Source: Clostridium lundense DSM 17049
GTDB lineage: Bacteria > Bacillota > Clostridia > Clostridiales > Clostridiaceae
Direction of reading: 5' to 3'
Length of the DNA: 64,000 bases
NCBI RefSeq assembly: GCF_000619945.1
Contig: NZ_JHVC01000001.1
Span: 124,001 to 188,000 of the forward strand
Part shown: piece after piece, positions 56,389 through 64,000 of the stretch
Position numbering within the stretch: position 1 is the stretch's first letter
Layout: each line of letters opens with the position of its first letter
Program-made: the position numbers and the translations under genes
The notes under the pieces: model-generated
The model's database searches: none
What the model was told of the DNA's origin: nothing
The model's input: only the letters and a program-made list of their open reading frames with translations

Positions 56389-56865
56389 TTGTCATATACA
56401 GCAATAGATTTATTAGAAAAGATTATTGGTGTTACTGGAAAGAAAAAAGAAATATGCAAAATTTCCATAGAAGGAGAAAAGAAAGAACTAAGTATGTATA
56501 TGATAAATAATATATTCATTAAAAATTTAGATAAAAGTATACAACATTATAATGATTTGAAGGAAGAAATTAAGAATTCATCATTAGAAGATATAGATTT
56601 TGTTATATATGACAAAATTTCATTTTTAATAGATGACTTTAACCGTAAACAAATTATAACAGAATCCACAGATGTGAAAAGTATTGTGGAGTGTTGCTTA
56701 AACTTACAAAAAGGCACTTTAGCTCTTTATATTGATATTCAGGGAAGATTGATAAAAAATGAAGATGATGTAAAAACAAAAACTTATAAGATCATTGAAG
56801 ATATGATAAGTGAAAAGGAAAAATATATAAAAGATTTGGAGGATTTTTGCAATAAATATTGTTAA
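56389..56865 (+). CDS. Helical hypothetical protein
   Basis: TTG 56389 is the likely start with gcaggag 9 bases upstream. ATG 56380 lies too close to that site. The 158-residue product is Lys/Glu/Ile-rich and almost all alpha-helical, with heptad-like stretches (KSIQHYNDLKEEIKNS and the C-terminal DMISEKEKYIKDLEDF). It has a few isolated Cys (SIVECCLNL, FCNKYC). There is no signal peptide, membrane helix or recognised domain. It may be a four-helix bundle. It is monocistronic, with a hairpin terminator downstream. Function is unknown. Confidence 0.6.
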   Translation: MSYTAIDLLEKIIGVTGKKKEICKISIEGEKKELSMYMINNIFIKNLDKSIQHYNDLKEEIKNSSLEDIDFVIYDKISFLIDDFNRKQIITESTDVKSIVECCLNLQKGTLALYIDIQGRLIKNEDDVKTKTYKIIEDMISEKEKYIKDLEDFCNKYC

Positions 56866-56885
56866 AATATGAAATGGTATGTAAA

Positions 56886-56938
56886 GCACTATCAAAATTA
56901 TTATAATTCAATAGTATTGATAGTGTTTATTTTTATAT
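56886..56938 (+). terminator. Terminator after the helical protein gene
   Basis: agcactatcaa (56887-56897) pairs with ttgatagtgtt (56917-56927), followed by tattttta. Confidence 0.7.
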
Positions 56939-57114
56939 AAGTTTGTTTAAAAAATAACAATAAATAATGAGCAATATAAATTAAAATCGTTAAAAAACAA
57001 ATCAATATATATTATACAAATAAACAATAATGGAAGTAAACACATAATAAATAGAGTAAAATTGTTATAAATCCCGTTTAAATCCAATTAAGACTAATTG
57101 AAATATCAAAAAGA

Positions 57115-57132
57115 TTGTTATATAATTAACAC
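57115..57132. promoter_or_regulatory. Rex-type operator upstream of adhE
   Basis: TTGTTA-tataat-TAACAC matches the Rex inverted-repeat consensus TTGTTA-N6-TAACAA except for the last base. It lies 118 bases before adhE in a 384-base gap that otherwise shows no gene. NADH-responsive repression of adhE is inferred. Confidence 0.65.
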
Positions 57133-57249
57133 AATAAATAATTTATTAAATATTCTGTGAATAATTAACGAGATACATTGATAAATAAAACACAAAGTTT
57201 TTAATAAGTGTTTATTCAATATGAAAAATAATTAAAGGGGTGTTTAATA

Positions 57250-59844
57250 ATGAAGGTTGAAAATGCTGAGCAGTTAATGAAAAAAATTGAAAATGTAAGA
57301 AAAGCGCAGAAAGAATTTTCAAAATACAACCAAAAGCAAGTAGATGAAATATTTAGAAGTGCAGCTATAGCTGCCAATGAAGCTAGAATAGAACTTGCTA
57401 AAATGGCAGTAGAAGAGACAAGCATGGGTATTATTGAAGACAAGGTTATAAAAAATCATTTTGCTTCTGAGTATATATATAATAGATATAAAGATTCAAA
57501 AACTTGTGGAGTTATTGAAAGAGATGAGTCCTTTGGAATTTGTAAAATTGCAGAGCCTAGAGGAGTTATAGCAGCAATTATTCCAACTACAAATCCAACA
57601 TCTACTGCCATATTTAAAGCTCTTATTTCATTAAAAACTAGAAACGGAATAATATTTTCACCTCATCCCAAAGCAAAAAAATCAACAATTGCTGCTGCAA
57701 AGATAGTATTAGATGCAGCAATCAAGGCTGGTGCACCAAAGGATATAATAGGTTGGATAGACGAACCTTCTTTAGAACTTTCACAAATGCTTATGCATGA
57801 AGGTGACTTAATATTAGCCACAGGAGGACCGGGCATGGTCAAAGCTGCATATTCTTCAGGTAAACCTGCTATAGGAGTTGGGGCAGGAAATACTCCAGCT
57901 ATTATAGATGAAACAGCTCATATAAAGATGGCAGTTAATTCAATAATTATGTCAAAAAGTTTTGACAATGGTGTGGTATGTGCCTCAGAACAATCAGTTT
58001 TAGTAGCAGAAGAAGTATATGAACAGGTTAAGGAAGAGTTTAAAGAAAGAGGAGCATATATATTAAAAGAAGATGAAATAGATAAATTAAGAAAAATAAT
58101 ATTGGTAAATGGAGGAGTGAATCCTAATATAGTTGGGCAATCTCCTGTAAAGATAGCAAGTCTTGCAGGAATTAAAATTCCAGATGATAGCAGAATTATA
58201 ATAGGAGAAGTTCAATCTGTAGAACCGGAGGAAGCTTTTGCTCATGAAAAATTATCCCCAATACTTGCTATGTATAAAGTAAAAGATTTTGATGAAGCTT
58301 TAGATAAAGCAGTTAGACTTATAGAAGATGGAGGGAGAGGACATACCTCTGTACTCTATACAAATACAGCAAAATCACAAGATAGGGTAGAAAAATTTAG
58401 TATGACTATGAAAACAGGAAGAACAATAATAAATATGCCTGCTTCTCAAGGAGCTATGGGAGATGTATATAATTTTAAATTGGAACCATCATTAACATTA
58501 GGTTGCGGTACTTGGGGTGGCAACTCTGTTTCTGAAAATGTTGGAGTAAAACATTTAATAAACATAAAAAATGTAGCCGAGAGGAGAGAAAATATGTTGT
58601 GGTTTAGAGTTCCTCAAAAAGTTTATTTCAAGTATGGGTGTCTTGCTATGGCATTGAATGAACTAAAGGATATGAATAAAAAGAGAGCTTTTATAGTAAC
58701 AGATAGAGATCTTTATAAGCTTGGATATGTGGAGAAAATTATTAAAGTTTTAGAGAATATAGGTATTGATATTAAAGTATTCTTCGATGTAGAGCCAGAT
58801 CCAACATTGAAAATAGCAAGAAAAGGTGCTGAAGAGATGCGAAACTTTAAACCAGATACTATTATTGCATTAGGTGGAGGATCTCCTATGGATGCGGCAA
58901 AAATTATGTGGGTAATGTATGAGCATCCAGATGTAAAATTTGAAGACCTTGCTATGAGATTTATGGATATAAGAAAAAGAGTGTATAAGTTCCCCAAGAT
59001 GGGAGAAAAGGCTATGATGATTACAATACCAACCTCTGCAGGAACAGGATCTGAGGTTACTCCTTTTGCAGTAATTACTGATGAAAATACAGGAATTAAG
59101 TATCCACTTGCTGATTATGAACTCACTCCACAAATGGCCGTGGTGGATGCTGAACTTATGATGAATATGCCAAAATCATTAACAGCAGCTTCAGGTATAG
59201 ATGCCTTGACACATTGTATAGAGGCGTATGTATCAGTAATGGCTTCTGAGTATACCAACGGATTGGCTTTGGAAGGTATTAGACTTATATTTAAATATTT
59301 ACCTGATGCTTATAAGGATGGGGCTAATAATGAAAAAGCTAGGGAAAAAATGGCACATGCATCTACTATGGCAGGTATGGCTTTTGCTAATGCATTCTTA
59401 GGAGTGTGTCATTCAATGGCTCATAAATTAGGGGCTACTCATCACATATCCCATGGACTTGCAAATGCATTGCTTATCAATGAAGTTATAAAATTTAATG
59501 CGGTAGATAATCCAAGAAAACAAGCTTCTTTTCCTCAGTACAAATATCCTAATGCAAAATGGAGATATGCAAGGATTGCGGATTATCTACATTTAGGAGG
59601 AAATACAGAAGATGAAAAAGTAGAACTTTTAATAAAAGCTATTGATGAATTGAAAGAAAAGGTGGATATACCTTCAAGTATTAGTGAAGCTGGAGTTTCA
59701 GCACGAAAGTTTTATGCTACTTTAGATGAAATGAGTGAACAAGCGTTTGATGACCAATGCACAGCAGCTAACCCAAGATACCCACTTATAAGTGAAATTA
59801 AACAGATGTATATAAATGTTTTTGAAAATAAATCTGAGAAATAG
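57250..59844 (+). CDS. adhE: Bifunctional aldehyde/alcohol dehydrogenase
   Basis: An 864-residue protein of full AdhE length. The acetylating aldehyde dehydrogenase half (1-440) has PTTNPTSTAIFK, GVGAGNTPA and catalytic C244 (NGVVCASEQ). The iron-dependent alcohol dehydrogenase half (about 455-864) has GGGSPMDAAK, PTSAGTGSEVTPF, and Fe ligands in DALTHCIEAY and HSMAHKLGATHHISHG. It reduces acetyl-CoA or butyryl-CoA to ethanol or butanol with NAD(P)H and likely forms spirosomes. aaaggggtg precedes the ATG. A Rex-type site lies upstream. A family A repeat hairpin follows the stop. Confidence 0.97.
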   Translation: MKVENAEQLMKKIENVRKAQKEFSKYNQKQVDEIFRSAAIAANEARIELAKMAVEETSMGIIEDKVIKNHFASEYIYNRYKDSKTCGVIERDESFGICKIAEPRGVIAAIIPTTNPTSTAIFKALISLKTRNGIIFSPHPKAKKSTIAAAKIVLDAAIKAGAPKDIIGWIDEPSLELSQMLMHEGDLILATGGPGMVKAAYSSGKPAIGVGAGNTPAIIDETAHIKMAVNSIIMSKSFDNGVVCASEQSVLVAEEVYEQVKEEFKERGAYILKEDEIDKLRKIILVNGGVNPNIVGQSPVKIASLAGIKIPDDSRIIIGEVQSVEPEEAFAHEKLSPILAMYKVKDFDEALDKAVRLIEDGGRGHTSVLYTNTAKSQDRVEKFSMTMKTGRTIINMPASQGAMGDVYNFKLEPSLTLGCGTWGGNSVSENVGVKHLINIKNVAERRENMLWFRVPQKVYFKYGCLAMALNELKDMNKKRAFIVTDRDLYKLGYVEKIIKVLENIGIDIKVFFDVEPDPTLKIARKGAEEMRNFKPDTIIALGGGSPMDAAKIMWVMYEHPDVKFEDLAMRFMDIRKRVYKFPKMGEKAMMITIPTSAGTGSEVTPFAVITDENTGIKYPLADYELTPQMAVVDAELMMNMPKSLTAASGIDALTHCIEAYVSVMASEYTNGLALEGIRLIFKYLPDAYKDGANNEKAREKMAHASTMAGMAFANAFLGVCHSMAHKLGATHHISHGLANALLINEVIKFNAVDNPRKQASFPQYKYPNAKWRYARIADYLHLGGNTEDEKVELLIKAIDELKEKVDIPSSISEAGVSARKFYATLDEMSEQAFDDQCTAANPRYPLISEIKQMYINVFENKSEK

Positions 59845-59852
59845 GTGGATTT

Positions 59853-59921
59853 TCAATTAAGTGATTCTAAGCTTCAGATAGAGTTTGATTAAAAGAAATA
59901 TAAATCTCTATCTGAAGCTTA
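59853..59921 (-). repeat. Family A hairpin repeat, reversed copy
   Basis: ttctaagcttcagatagag (from 59865) pairs with ctctatctgaagctt (59906-59920). On the minus strand it reads like the copies at 54146 and 61515, ending in tagaatcacttaatt. Stem bases differ from the other copies but pairing is kept. It lies between convergent adhE and the M29 peptidase gene and probably doubles as a terminator. Confidence 0.65.
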
Positions 59922-59938
59922 AAATAAAAATTTACATA

Positions 59939-61171
59939 TTAAAATGCCCAATTTCCATTAATAAATACAGGTATTTCTCGTCCATCCTCAGTTATTCCTG
60001 TAATTTTAAGATCTTTTGTTCCTATCATAAAATCTTCATGTATAAGTGAAGTGTTAACTTCATTTTCTGCTAGTTCTAGTTCATTCATGTCTTCTCCATT
60101 TTTTAAGCATACTGGATATGCTTTACCTATAGCAAGATGACAGGATGCATTTTCATCATAAAGAGTATTAAAAAATACTATATTTGAATTTGAAATTGGA
60201 GAATCGAAAGGAACTAAAGCTACTTCACCTAGATAATGGGAACCTTCATCTGTTTCTATAAGGTTTTTTAAAGATTCATAACCCTTTTCAGCTTTAAAAT
60301 CTATAATGCATCCATCTTTAAAAGTAAGTGAAAAGTTTTCTACAAGGTTTCCATTACAATTAAGAGGTTTTGAGCTTACAACTGTACCATTAACACCAGT
60401 TTTTAAAGGCAATGTGAATACTTCTTCCGTAGGCATATTAGCTATAAATTCTACTCCTTCAGGGGTATAGTCTGCGCCGCCAAGCCATAAATGTCCTTTT
60501 GGTAATTCTATCTTTAAATTTGTGCCTAAGGAATTTTCATAGTGAAGAAATTTGAAATTATTTGAATTTAAAAAGTCCATACCTAGTTTAAGTTTTTCTT
60601 TATGTGATTCCCAAGCTGCAACAGGATCTTCTTTATCAACTCTTACTATTTTAAATATAGCATCCCATAATTTTTCTACAGCTTCATCTTCACTTGAATT
60701 AGAGAAAACTTTCTTTGCCCAAGCTTTTGTAGGAATAGATATAATGGACCAAGTATTTTTATTACTCATAAGTCTTTCGCTATATTCTTTTAGAGCTGTA
60801 CTTCTTACCTTTTGAGATTTTGCTATTCTTGATGGATCAACATCCTTTAAATTTTCTGGATCTGAAGCAGATATGCTTAAAAAGGCAGCTCCAGATTTAG
60901 CATAGGATAGATAAAATTCTTTTTGCCAATTTGGCATCTCCTTAAATGCTTCTTCTGGAGCTTTTAAAAATCTTATTTTAGTAAATAATTCATCATTCCA
61001 GTTTATAACTACATCTTTTGCACCTTCTTCATAGGCTGTTTCTGCTATTAATCTTGTAAAGTTTGCGCATTCAATAGGGGAGGATATAACAAGAGTTTGA
61101 TTCTTTTGTATATTTACACCTATTTTAACTGCAAGGCGAGCATATTTTTTTAAAGTTGTGTCATTATTCAT
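59939..61171 (-). CDS. M29-family aminopeptidase (AmpS/PepT-like)
   Basis: A 410-residue protein of normal M29 length, with aaggagat before the ATG at 61171. Metal-site regions of the family are visible: GADYTPEGVEFIANMPTEEVF (in parts GADYTPEGVEF and MPTEEVF), HYLGEVALVP, DENASCHLAIGKAYP and the final LIHEDFMIG with Glu, His and Asp ligands. It is a cytoplasmic metallo-exopeptidase that releases N-terminal residues with broad specificity. It is monocistronic, convergent with adhE, with a repeat-rich region upstream. Confidence 0.93.
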   Translation of the reverse strand: MNNDTTLKKYARLAVKIGVNIQKNQTLVISSPIECANFTRLIAETAYEEGAKDVVINWNDELFTKIRFLKAPEEAFKEMPNWQKEFYLSYAKSGAAFLSISASDPENLKDVDPSRIAKSQKVRSTALKEYSERLMSNKNTWSIISIPTKAWAKKVFSNSSEDEAVEKLWDAIFKIVRVDKEDPVAAWESHKEKLKLGMDFLNSNNFKFLHYENSLGTNLKIELPKGHLWLGGADYTPEGVEFIANMPTEEVFTLPLKTGVNGTVVSSKPLNCNGNLVENFSLTFKDGCIIDFKAEKGYESLKNLIETDEGSHYLGEVALVPFDSPISNSNIVFFNTLYDENASCHLAIGKAYPVCLKNGEDMNELELAENEVNTSLIHEDFMIGTKDLKITGITEDGREIPVFINGNWAF

Positions 61172-61255
61172 TATTTATCTCCTTCCATTTGTAGATTATA
61201 ACAATTTTATTTAAATAAATATTACCATAACTTAGATAATATTTCTATTTTTTAA

Positions 61256-61664
61256 ATAGTGAATAGTGAAAATTAAACAATAAATAAGGATAATCTTTCT
61301 CCAGTAATATTACGAAAAATTTTTTGTTGATTTATCCGATAGCTACCATCCGCAATACTCCCATCACACTTAAGTGAAAGCGATTCACACAAAATCAAAG
61401 ATTTTGGTTCTCTGCTTTTCTACAGTTGGGAGATATTAGAACTCTTGAGCTTTTAGCGATTTAGAGTTCTTATGCTGTGCATAGCGGCTGCTACGCTCCT
61501 GGATAAGTTCTTCTAAGGTTCAGATGGAGAGAGTAGTTTTCTTAAGGAAACTCCACCTGAACCTAAGAATCACTTGATTGAACTTACTAAATTTATAATT
61601 TTTCGTAATGACAACAGAGAAAAATTATCCTTTACTCTTCATTATTCACTTTTCACTATTCATT
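61256..61664. mobile_element. MITE-like composite repeat element
   Basis: About 70-bp terminal inverted repeats lie at 61256-61325 and 61597-61664. Matching blocks are atagtgaa, aaggataat.tttct and attacgaaaaatt. The interior of about 270 bp holds a reversed family B repeat (61331-61447) and a family A hairpin (61515-61579). There is no ORF for a transposase. It fills most of the 511-base gap before the DUF1292 gene. Target-site duplications were not certain. Confidence 0.6.
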
Positions 61665-61682
61665 AAAAAAGTGTGTACTTTT

Positions 61683-61913
61683 TTACATAACTTTTGAAAG
61701 AGATTTTATTCTAGAAAGTTCTTTTTCATCTTCTACAAGTTCTAAACGTTCATTACCACCTGTATAGTTAAAATGATATACTGATATGTCAGAAGAATCT
61801 TCTTCAGGGGCCATAAGTACATATTCATTTTCATTTAATTGAACGTATTCCTTTACAGTATATTTTACTAATTCACCATCTTCATTTCTAAAAGAATAAA
61901 CTTTTCGACTCAT
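61683..61913 (-). CDS. DUF1292-type small protein
   Basis: A 76-residue protein from ATG 61913 (aaaggagtg upstream; GTG 61922 overlaps that site). The pattern fits DUF1292: FRNEDGELVKYTV, VQLNENEYVLMAPEE, a strand and a final ELVEDEKELSRI. It is acidic and cytoplasmic, of unknown function. In other Firmicutes such proteins lie near Holliday-junction resolvase genes (yrrK-yrzB), but here it stands alone. Confidence 0.75.
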   Translation of the reverse strand: MSRKVYSFRNEDGELVKYTVKEYVQLNENEYVLMAPEEDSSDISVYHFNYTGGNERLELVEDEKELSRIKSLSKVM

Positions 61914-62069
61914 ATAAAACACTCCTTTTTAATAATTTGATTTGACTCTTACATTCTTTTTATAATATTCCAAATCTGTAGTTAATATATTCACTGTACA
62001 TGGATAATAAATAATAAATAATAAATAATAAATTATAAAGAAAGATGAATTTGGAGAGTGAATTTTGTT

Positions 62070-62984
62070 ATGAAAAGAATAATTTATTGTATAGTTGGAA
62101 TGTTTTTGTTTGTTCGGATAAATTTTCCCACAAAAGCTAGTGCAAAAGATACGGATTATGAAGTTACCATGAAACAGGATTTATTTTGCCTTATGATGGC
62201 TTATCCAGAATATGTTAAAGGTATCCAGTACAATGAAGATAAAACAGTATATTTGGTAATGAAATCAGGAAGAAAAATACTATATGATGATAGAAAGTCT
62301 AAAAATTTTGAAGAAAAATTGGCTTATCCAGATTTGCAAGATATGATGGAAGATTTATATCCACTATCATCAGTTACAAAATTAATGGATAAAAATTTTG
62401 ATCCTGGGCGTTGTAGAGTTTATCCCTTATTAGAAGAAGTATACGGAAATTCAAAGGGACAGATAGAAAGAAGCCTTGTAATTGTAAATTGTGGAGGAAA
62501 AAGATATCAGTTTAATAGTAATAATAATGCTGCAGAGGCTTTGAAAAACGTGATGGAAGAGGTTATTCCTTTATCAGCAAGTAGAGGAGATATTGCTAAT
62601 TGTTTATATCCTGCTAATGGAACCTATAATTATCGTGTTATTTCAGGTACTAATAGATTAAGTCCTCATGCATTCGGAATAGCTATTGATTTAGCAAGAG
62701 ATAAAAGGGATTACTGGAAATGGGCGTCAAGAGAAGAAGGGGAAAAAAGACTATTATCATACTCAAAAGAATTAGTGGAGATATTTGAGAAAAATAATTT
62801 TGTTTGGGGAGGTAAATGGGGACATTTTGATACATTACATTTTGAATATAGACCTGAAATTATATTAAAAGGAAGATGTTTCTCAAACAAACATGAGATA
62901 GAAGAACCATGGTATAAGGGAGTATCTTTAGAAGATGATACAGCTAGAAATTATGTAGAGAAAATAAATCAGGTATTTAAATAA
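62070..62984 (+). CDS. Secreted M15-type D-Ala-D-Ala carboxypeptidase-like protein
   Basis: A 304-residue protein. ATG 62070 or GTG 62058 is possible and neither has ideal spacing. It has a signal peptide (MKRIIYCIVGMFLF..., cleavage near SAKD). The C-terminal third has the zinc peptidase pattern SPHAFGIAIDL (His and Asp ligands) and WGHFDTLHFEY (Glu/His). This fits the VanY/M15 peptidoglycan peptidase group. The N-terminal 180 residues are unassigned. It should trim wall stem peptides outside the cell. It is followed by another exported amidase-like gene. Confidence 0.8.
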   Translation: MKRIIYCIVGMFLFVRINFPTKASAKDTDYEVTMKQDLFCLMMAYPEYVKGIQYNEDKTVYLVMKSGRKILYDDRKSKNFEEKLAYPDLQDMMEDLYPLSSVTKLMDKNFDPGRCRVYPLLEEVYGNSKGQIERSLVIVNCGGKRYQFNSNNNAAEALKNVMEEVIPLSASRGDIANCLYPANGTYNYRVISGTNRLSPHAFGIAIDLARDKRDYWKWASREEGEKRLLSYSKELVEIFEKNNFVWGGKWGHFDTLHFEYRPEIILKGRCFSNKHEIEEPWYKGVSLEDDTARNYVEKINQVFK

Positions 62985-63084
62985 TTTAAAGTATAATAAA
63001 AAATATGGATTATTTGAGAACTTTTAAAATATAATTTTATTTTTGTTTAGGGAATAATATATACACTAAAGGTTAAGTAAGTAA

Positions 63085-63150
63085 AACTTCATCGAAGGCT
63101 AAGAATTACTTGATAATCTACATCTATCTAGACTAAGAATTACTTGATAA
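63085..63150 (+). repeat. Degenerate family A repeat tails
   Basis: The 17-base direct repeat ctaagaattacttgata occurs at 63099-63115 and 63133-63149. It equals the tail ctaagaatcacttgatt of the family A hairpins with one or two changes. The second copy ends at the ribosome binding site of the next gene. Confidence 0.5.
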
Positions 63151-63165
63151 AAGGAGTAGAAAATA

Positions 63166-64000
63166 ATGAAGTTATGTAGAAAGAAGCATTTTAGAATAAT
63201 GATGGTACAAATGACTATAGTATTATGCTTATTAGGACAATGCTTTGGACAAAACACAGCAGGAGCAACTGAAGAGTATTCTCATGAAGAAGTTAAAGCC
63301 GCTATACAACAAATATTTGAGAACAGAAATAAAGCAATATTAGGAAGAGATTTAGAATTAATAGAGGATATTTATGACACGGATACTAAATATGGGTTAT
63401 GGGCATATGAACATGAAAAGAAAAAAATGAATTATATTAATAATTGGGAACAAAAACAGGGAGTAAAGTTTATTGATATTACACCTAAAGTAGTGGTGAG
63501 AAGAATTAAAGGTAGCGGGCAAAGATTTTCTGCAAATATTTTATGTTCTACAGAGTACAAGTATATCTATGAAGATGAACCAGAAATTATCAATAGTTCT
63601 AGAATAGGAACATATCATGTTTTACAATTAGAAAATAAGGATGGAATATGGCTAATTAATAAGGAATGGTATAAAGATCCATTTGCGGATTCGTTATCAT
63701 TAGATAATTTAAAAGCTGATGATATAAAGCAATATATAGTATCACAAAGAATAAGAGATTTTTCTACAATTAATGAAAGAAGAATAAATGCTGTAAATTA
63801 TGCGAAACAATTTTGTGGTGCTGCCAGTGAAGAGCAATTTGGATTTAAATATAATAAAAAATACAGAGATTATAATCCACAAGGTGGGGATTGTGCAAAT
63901 TTTGCATCTCAAATATTGTTTGAGGGTGGGAAGTTTAGAAAAAATTCTATATGGAATTATGATGGGAGTGGAGCATCAGGAGCTTGGGTAAATGCAGATA
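63166..64000 (+). CDS. Secreted putative amidase-domain protein (partial)
   Basis: The frame is open from ATG 63166 (aaggag 10 bases upstream) to the window end: 278 codons, C-terminus missing. A signal peptide (MKLCRKKHFR, hydrophobic core, cleavage near AGA-TEE) is followed by a helical and beta N-terminal domain (about 35-190). From about residue 205 the putative amidase domain begins: RINAVNYAKQF, YRDYNPQGGDCANFASQILFEGG (in parts), with catalytic Cys in GGDCANF. It is probably an NlpC/CHAP-like cell wall or peptide amidase. It sits next to the M15 peptidase, suggesting a wall-remodelling pair. Confidence 0.85.
   Translation, partial: MKLCRKKHFRIMMVQMTIVLCLLGQCFGQNTAGATEEYSHEEVKAAIQQIFENRNKAILGRDLELIEDIYDTDTKYGLWAYEHEKKKMNYINNWEQKQGVKFIDITPKVVVRRIKGSGQRFSANILCSTEYKYIYEDEPEIINSSRIGTYHVLQLENKDGIWLINKEWYKDPFADSLSLDNLKADDIKQYIVSQRIRDFSTINERRINAVNYAKQFCGAASEEQFGFKYNKKYRDYNPQGGDCANFASQILFEGGKFRKNSIWNYDGSGASGAWVNAD

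Noticed and set aside
58870..59133. Minus-strand ORF inside adhE
   Set aside because: It is antisense to the conserved Fe-ADH domain and has no independent coding signals.

Overview
This window is AT-rich, low-GC DNA with clostridial gene content: strong AGGAGG-type ribosome binding sites, frequent GTG and TTG starts, bifunctional AdhE, a TPP riboswitch, a T-box, a PyrR-type attenuator, MCP chemoreceptors and a possible tyrosine-rich coat-type protein. It most likely comes from a Clostridium sensu stricto chromosome. The species cannot be fixed from sequence reading alone. No rRNA, tRNA, CRISPR array, phage or complete transposase gene was seen.

Layout. 1-6.2 kb: a truncated sigma-factor-like ORF, a GNAT acetyltransferase, a small Cys-rich membrane protein, two secreted DUF2680-type proteins, a Tyr/Pro-rich small protein and an LtaS-family enzyme. 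5.8-9.4 kb: a TPP-riboswitch operon for pyrimidine salvage (TenA plus an HMP/formylaminopyrimidine-type ABC transporter). 9.6-22 kb: a TPR protein, a c-di-GMP synthase and an HD-GYP protein, FeoA, an ArsB/SLC13-like transporter behind a Fur-like box, a decayed acetate-transporter gene, a DUF6414-like protein, two chemoreceptors, a DUF1835 protein and a BCCT transporter.

22.3-41 kb is the most unusual part: eleven same-strand genes forming an apparently uncharacterised system. It holds three Zn-ribbon GTPases (one membrane-bound), two GAP1-type (GTPase-associated protein) proteins, two beta-sandwich proteins, two membrane vWA proteins, a large tubulin/FtsZ-like GTPase, and a second large protein that looks like a diverged tubulin-like paralogue without the nucleotide-binding glycines. 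Almost every component is present as a related pair, and perfect or near-perfect hairpins separate blocks of the cluster. The simplest model is extracytoplasmic vWA modules coupled to cytosolic GTPase switches and a tubulin-like polymer or heterodimer. That resembles the predicted GTPase/vWA conflict or signalling systems known from comparative genomics, but function here is inference.

41-64 kb is mostly housekeeping: a MASE3 histidine kinase, a PLP-dependent decarboxylase, carAB behind a PyrR-type attenuator, a SWIM-SNF2 helicase, brnQ behind an isoleucine-type T-box, a Rex-site adhE, an M29 aminopeptidase, DUF1292, an M15 peptidase and a partial amidase. Intergenic regions in this half carry several families of short palindromic repeats, including a MITE-like element of about 410 bp.

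Two regulatory points stand out. The chemoreceptor at 17552 is preceded by a leader closely resembling the carAB PyrR attenuator (24 of 31 bases in the binding-loop region, the same promoter geometry and a similar terminator). The brnQ leader has a dispersed repeat lodged between its T-box terminator and the start codon.
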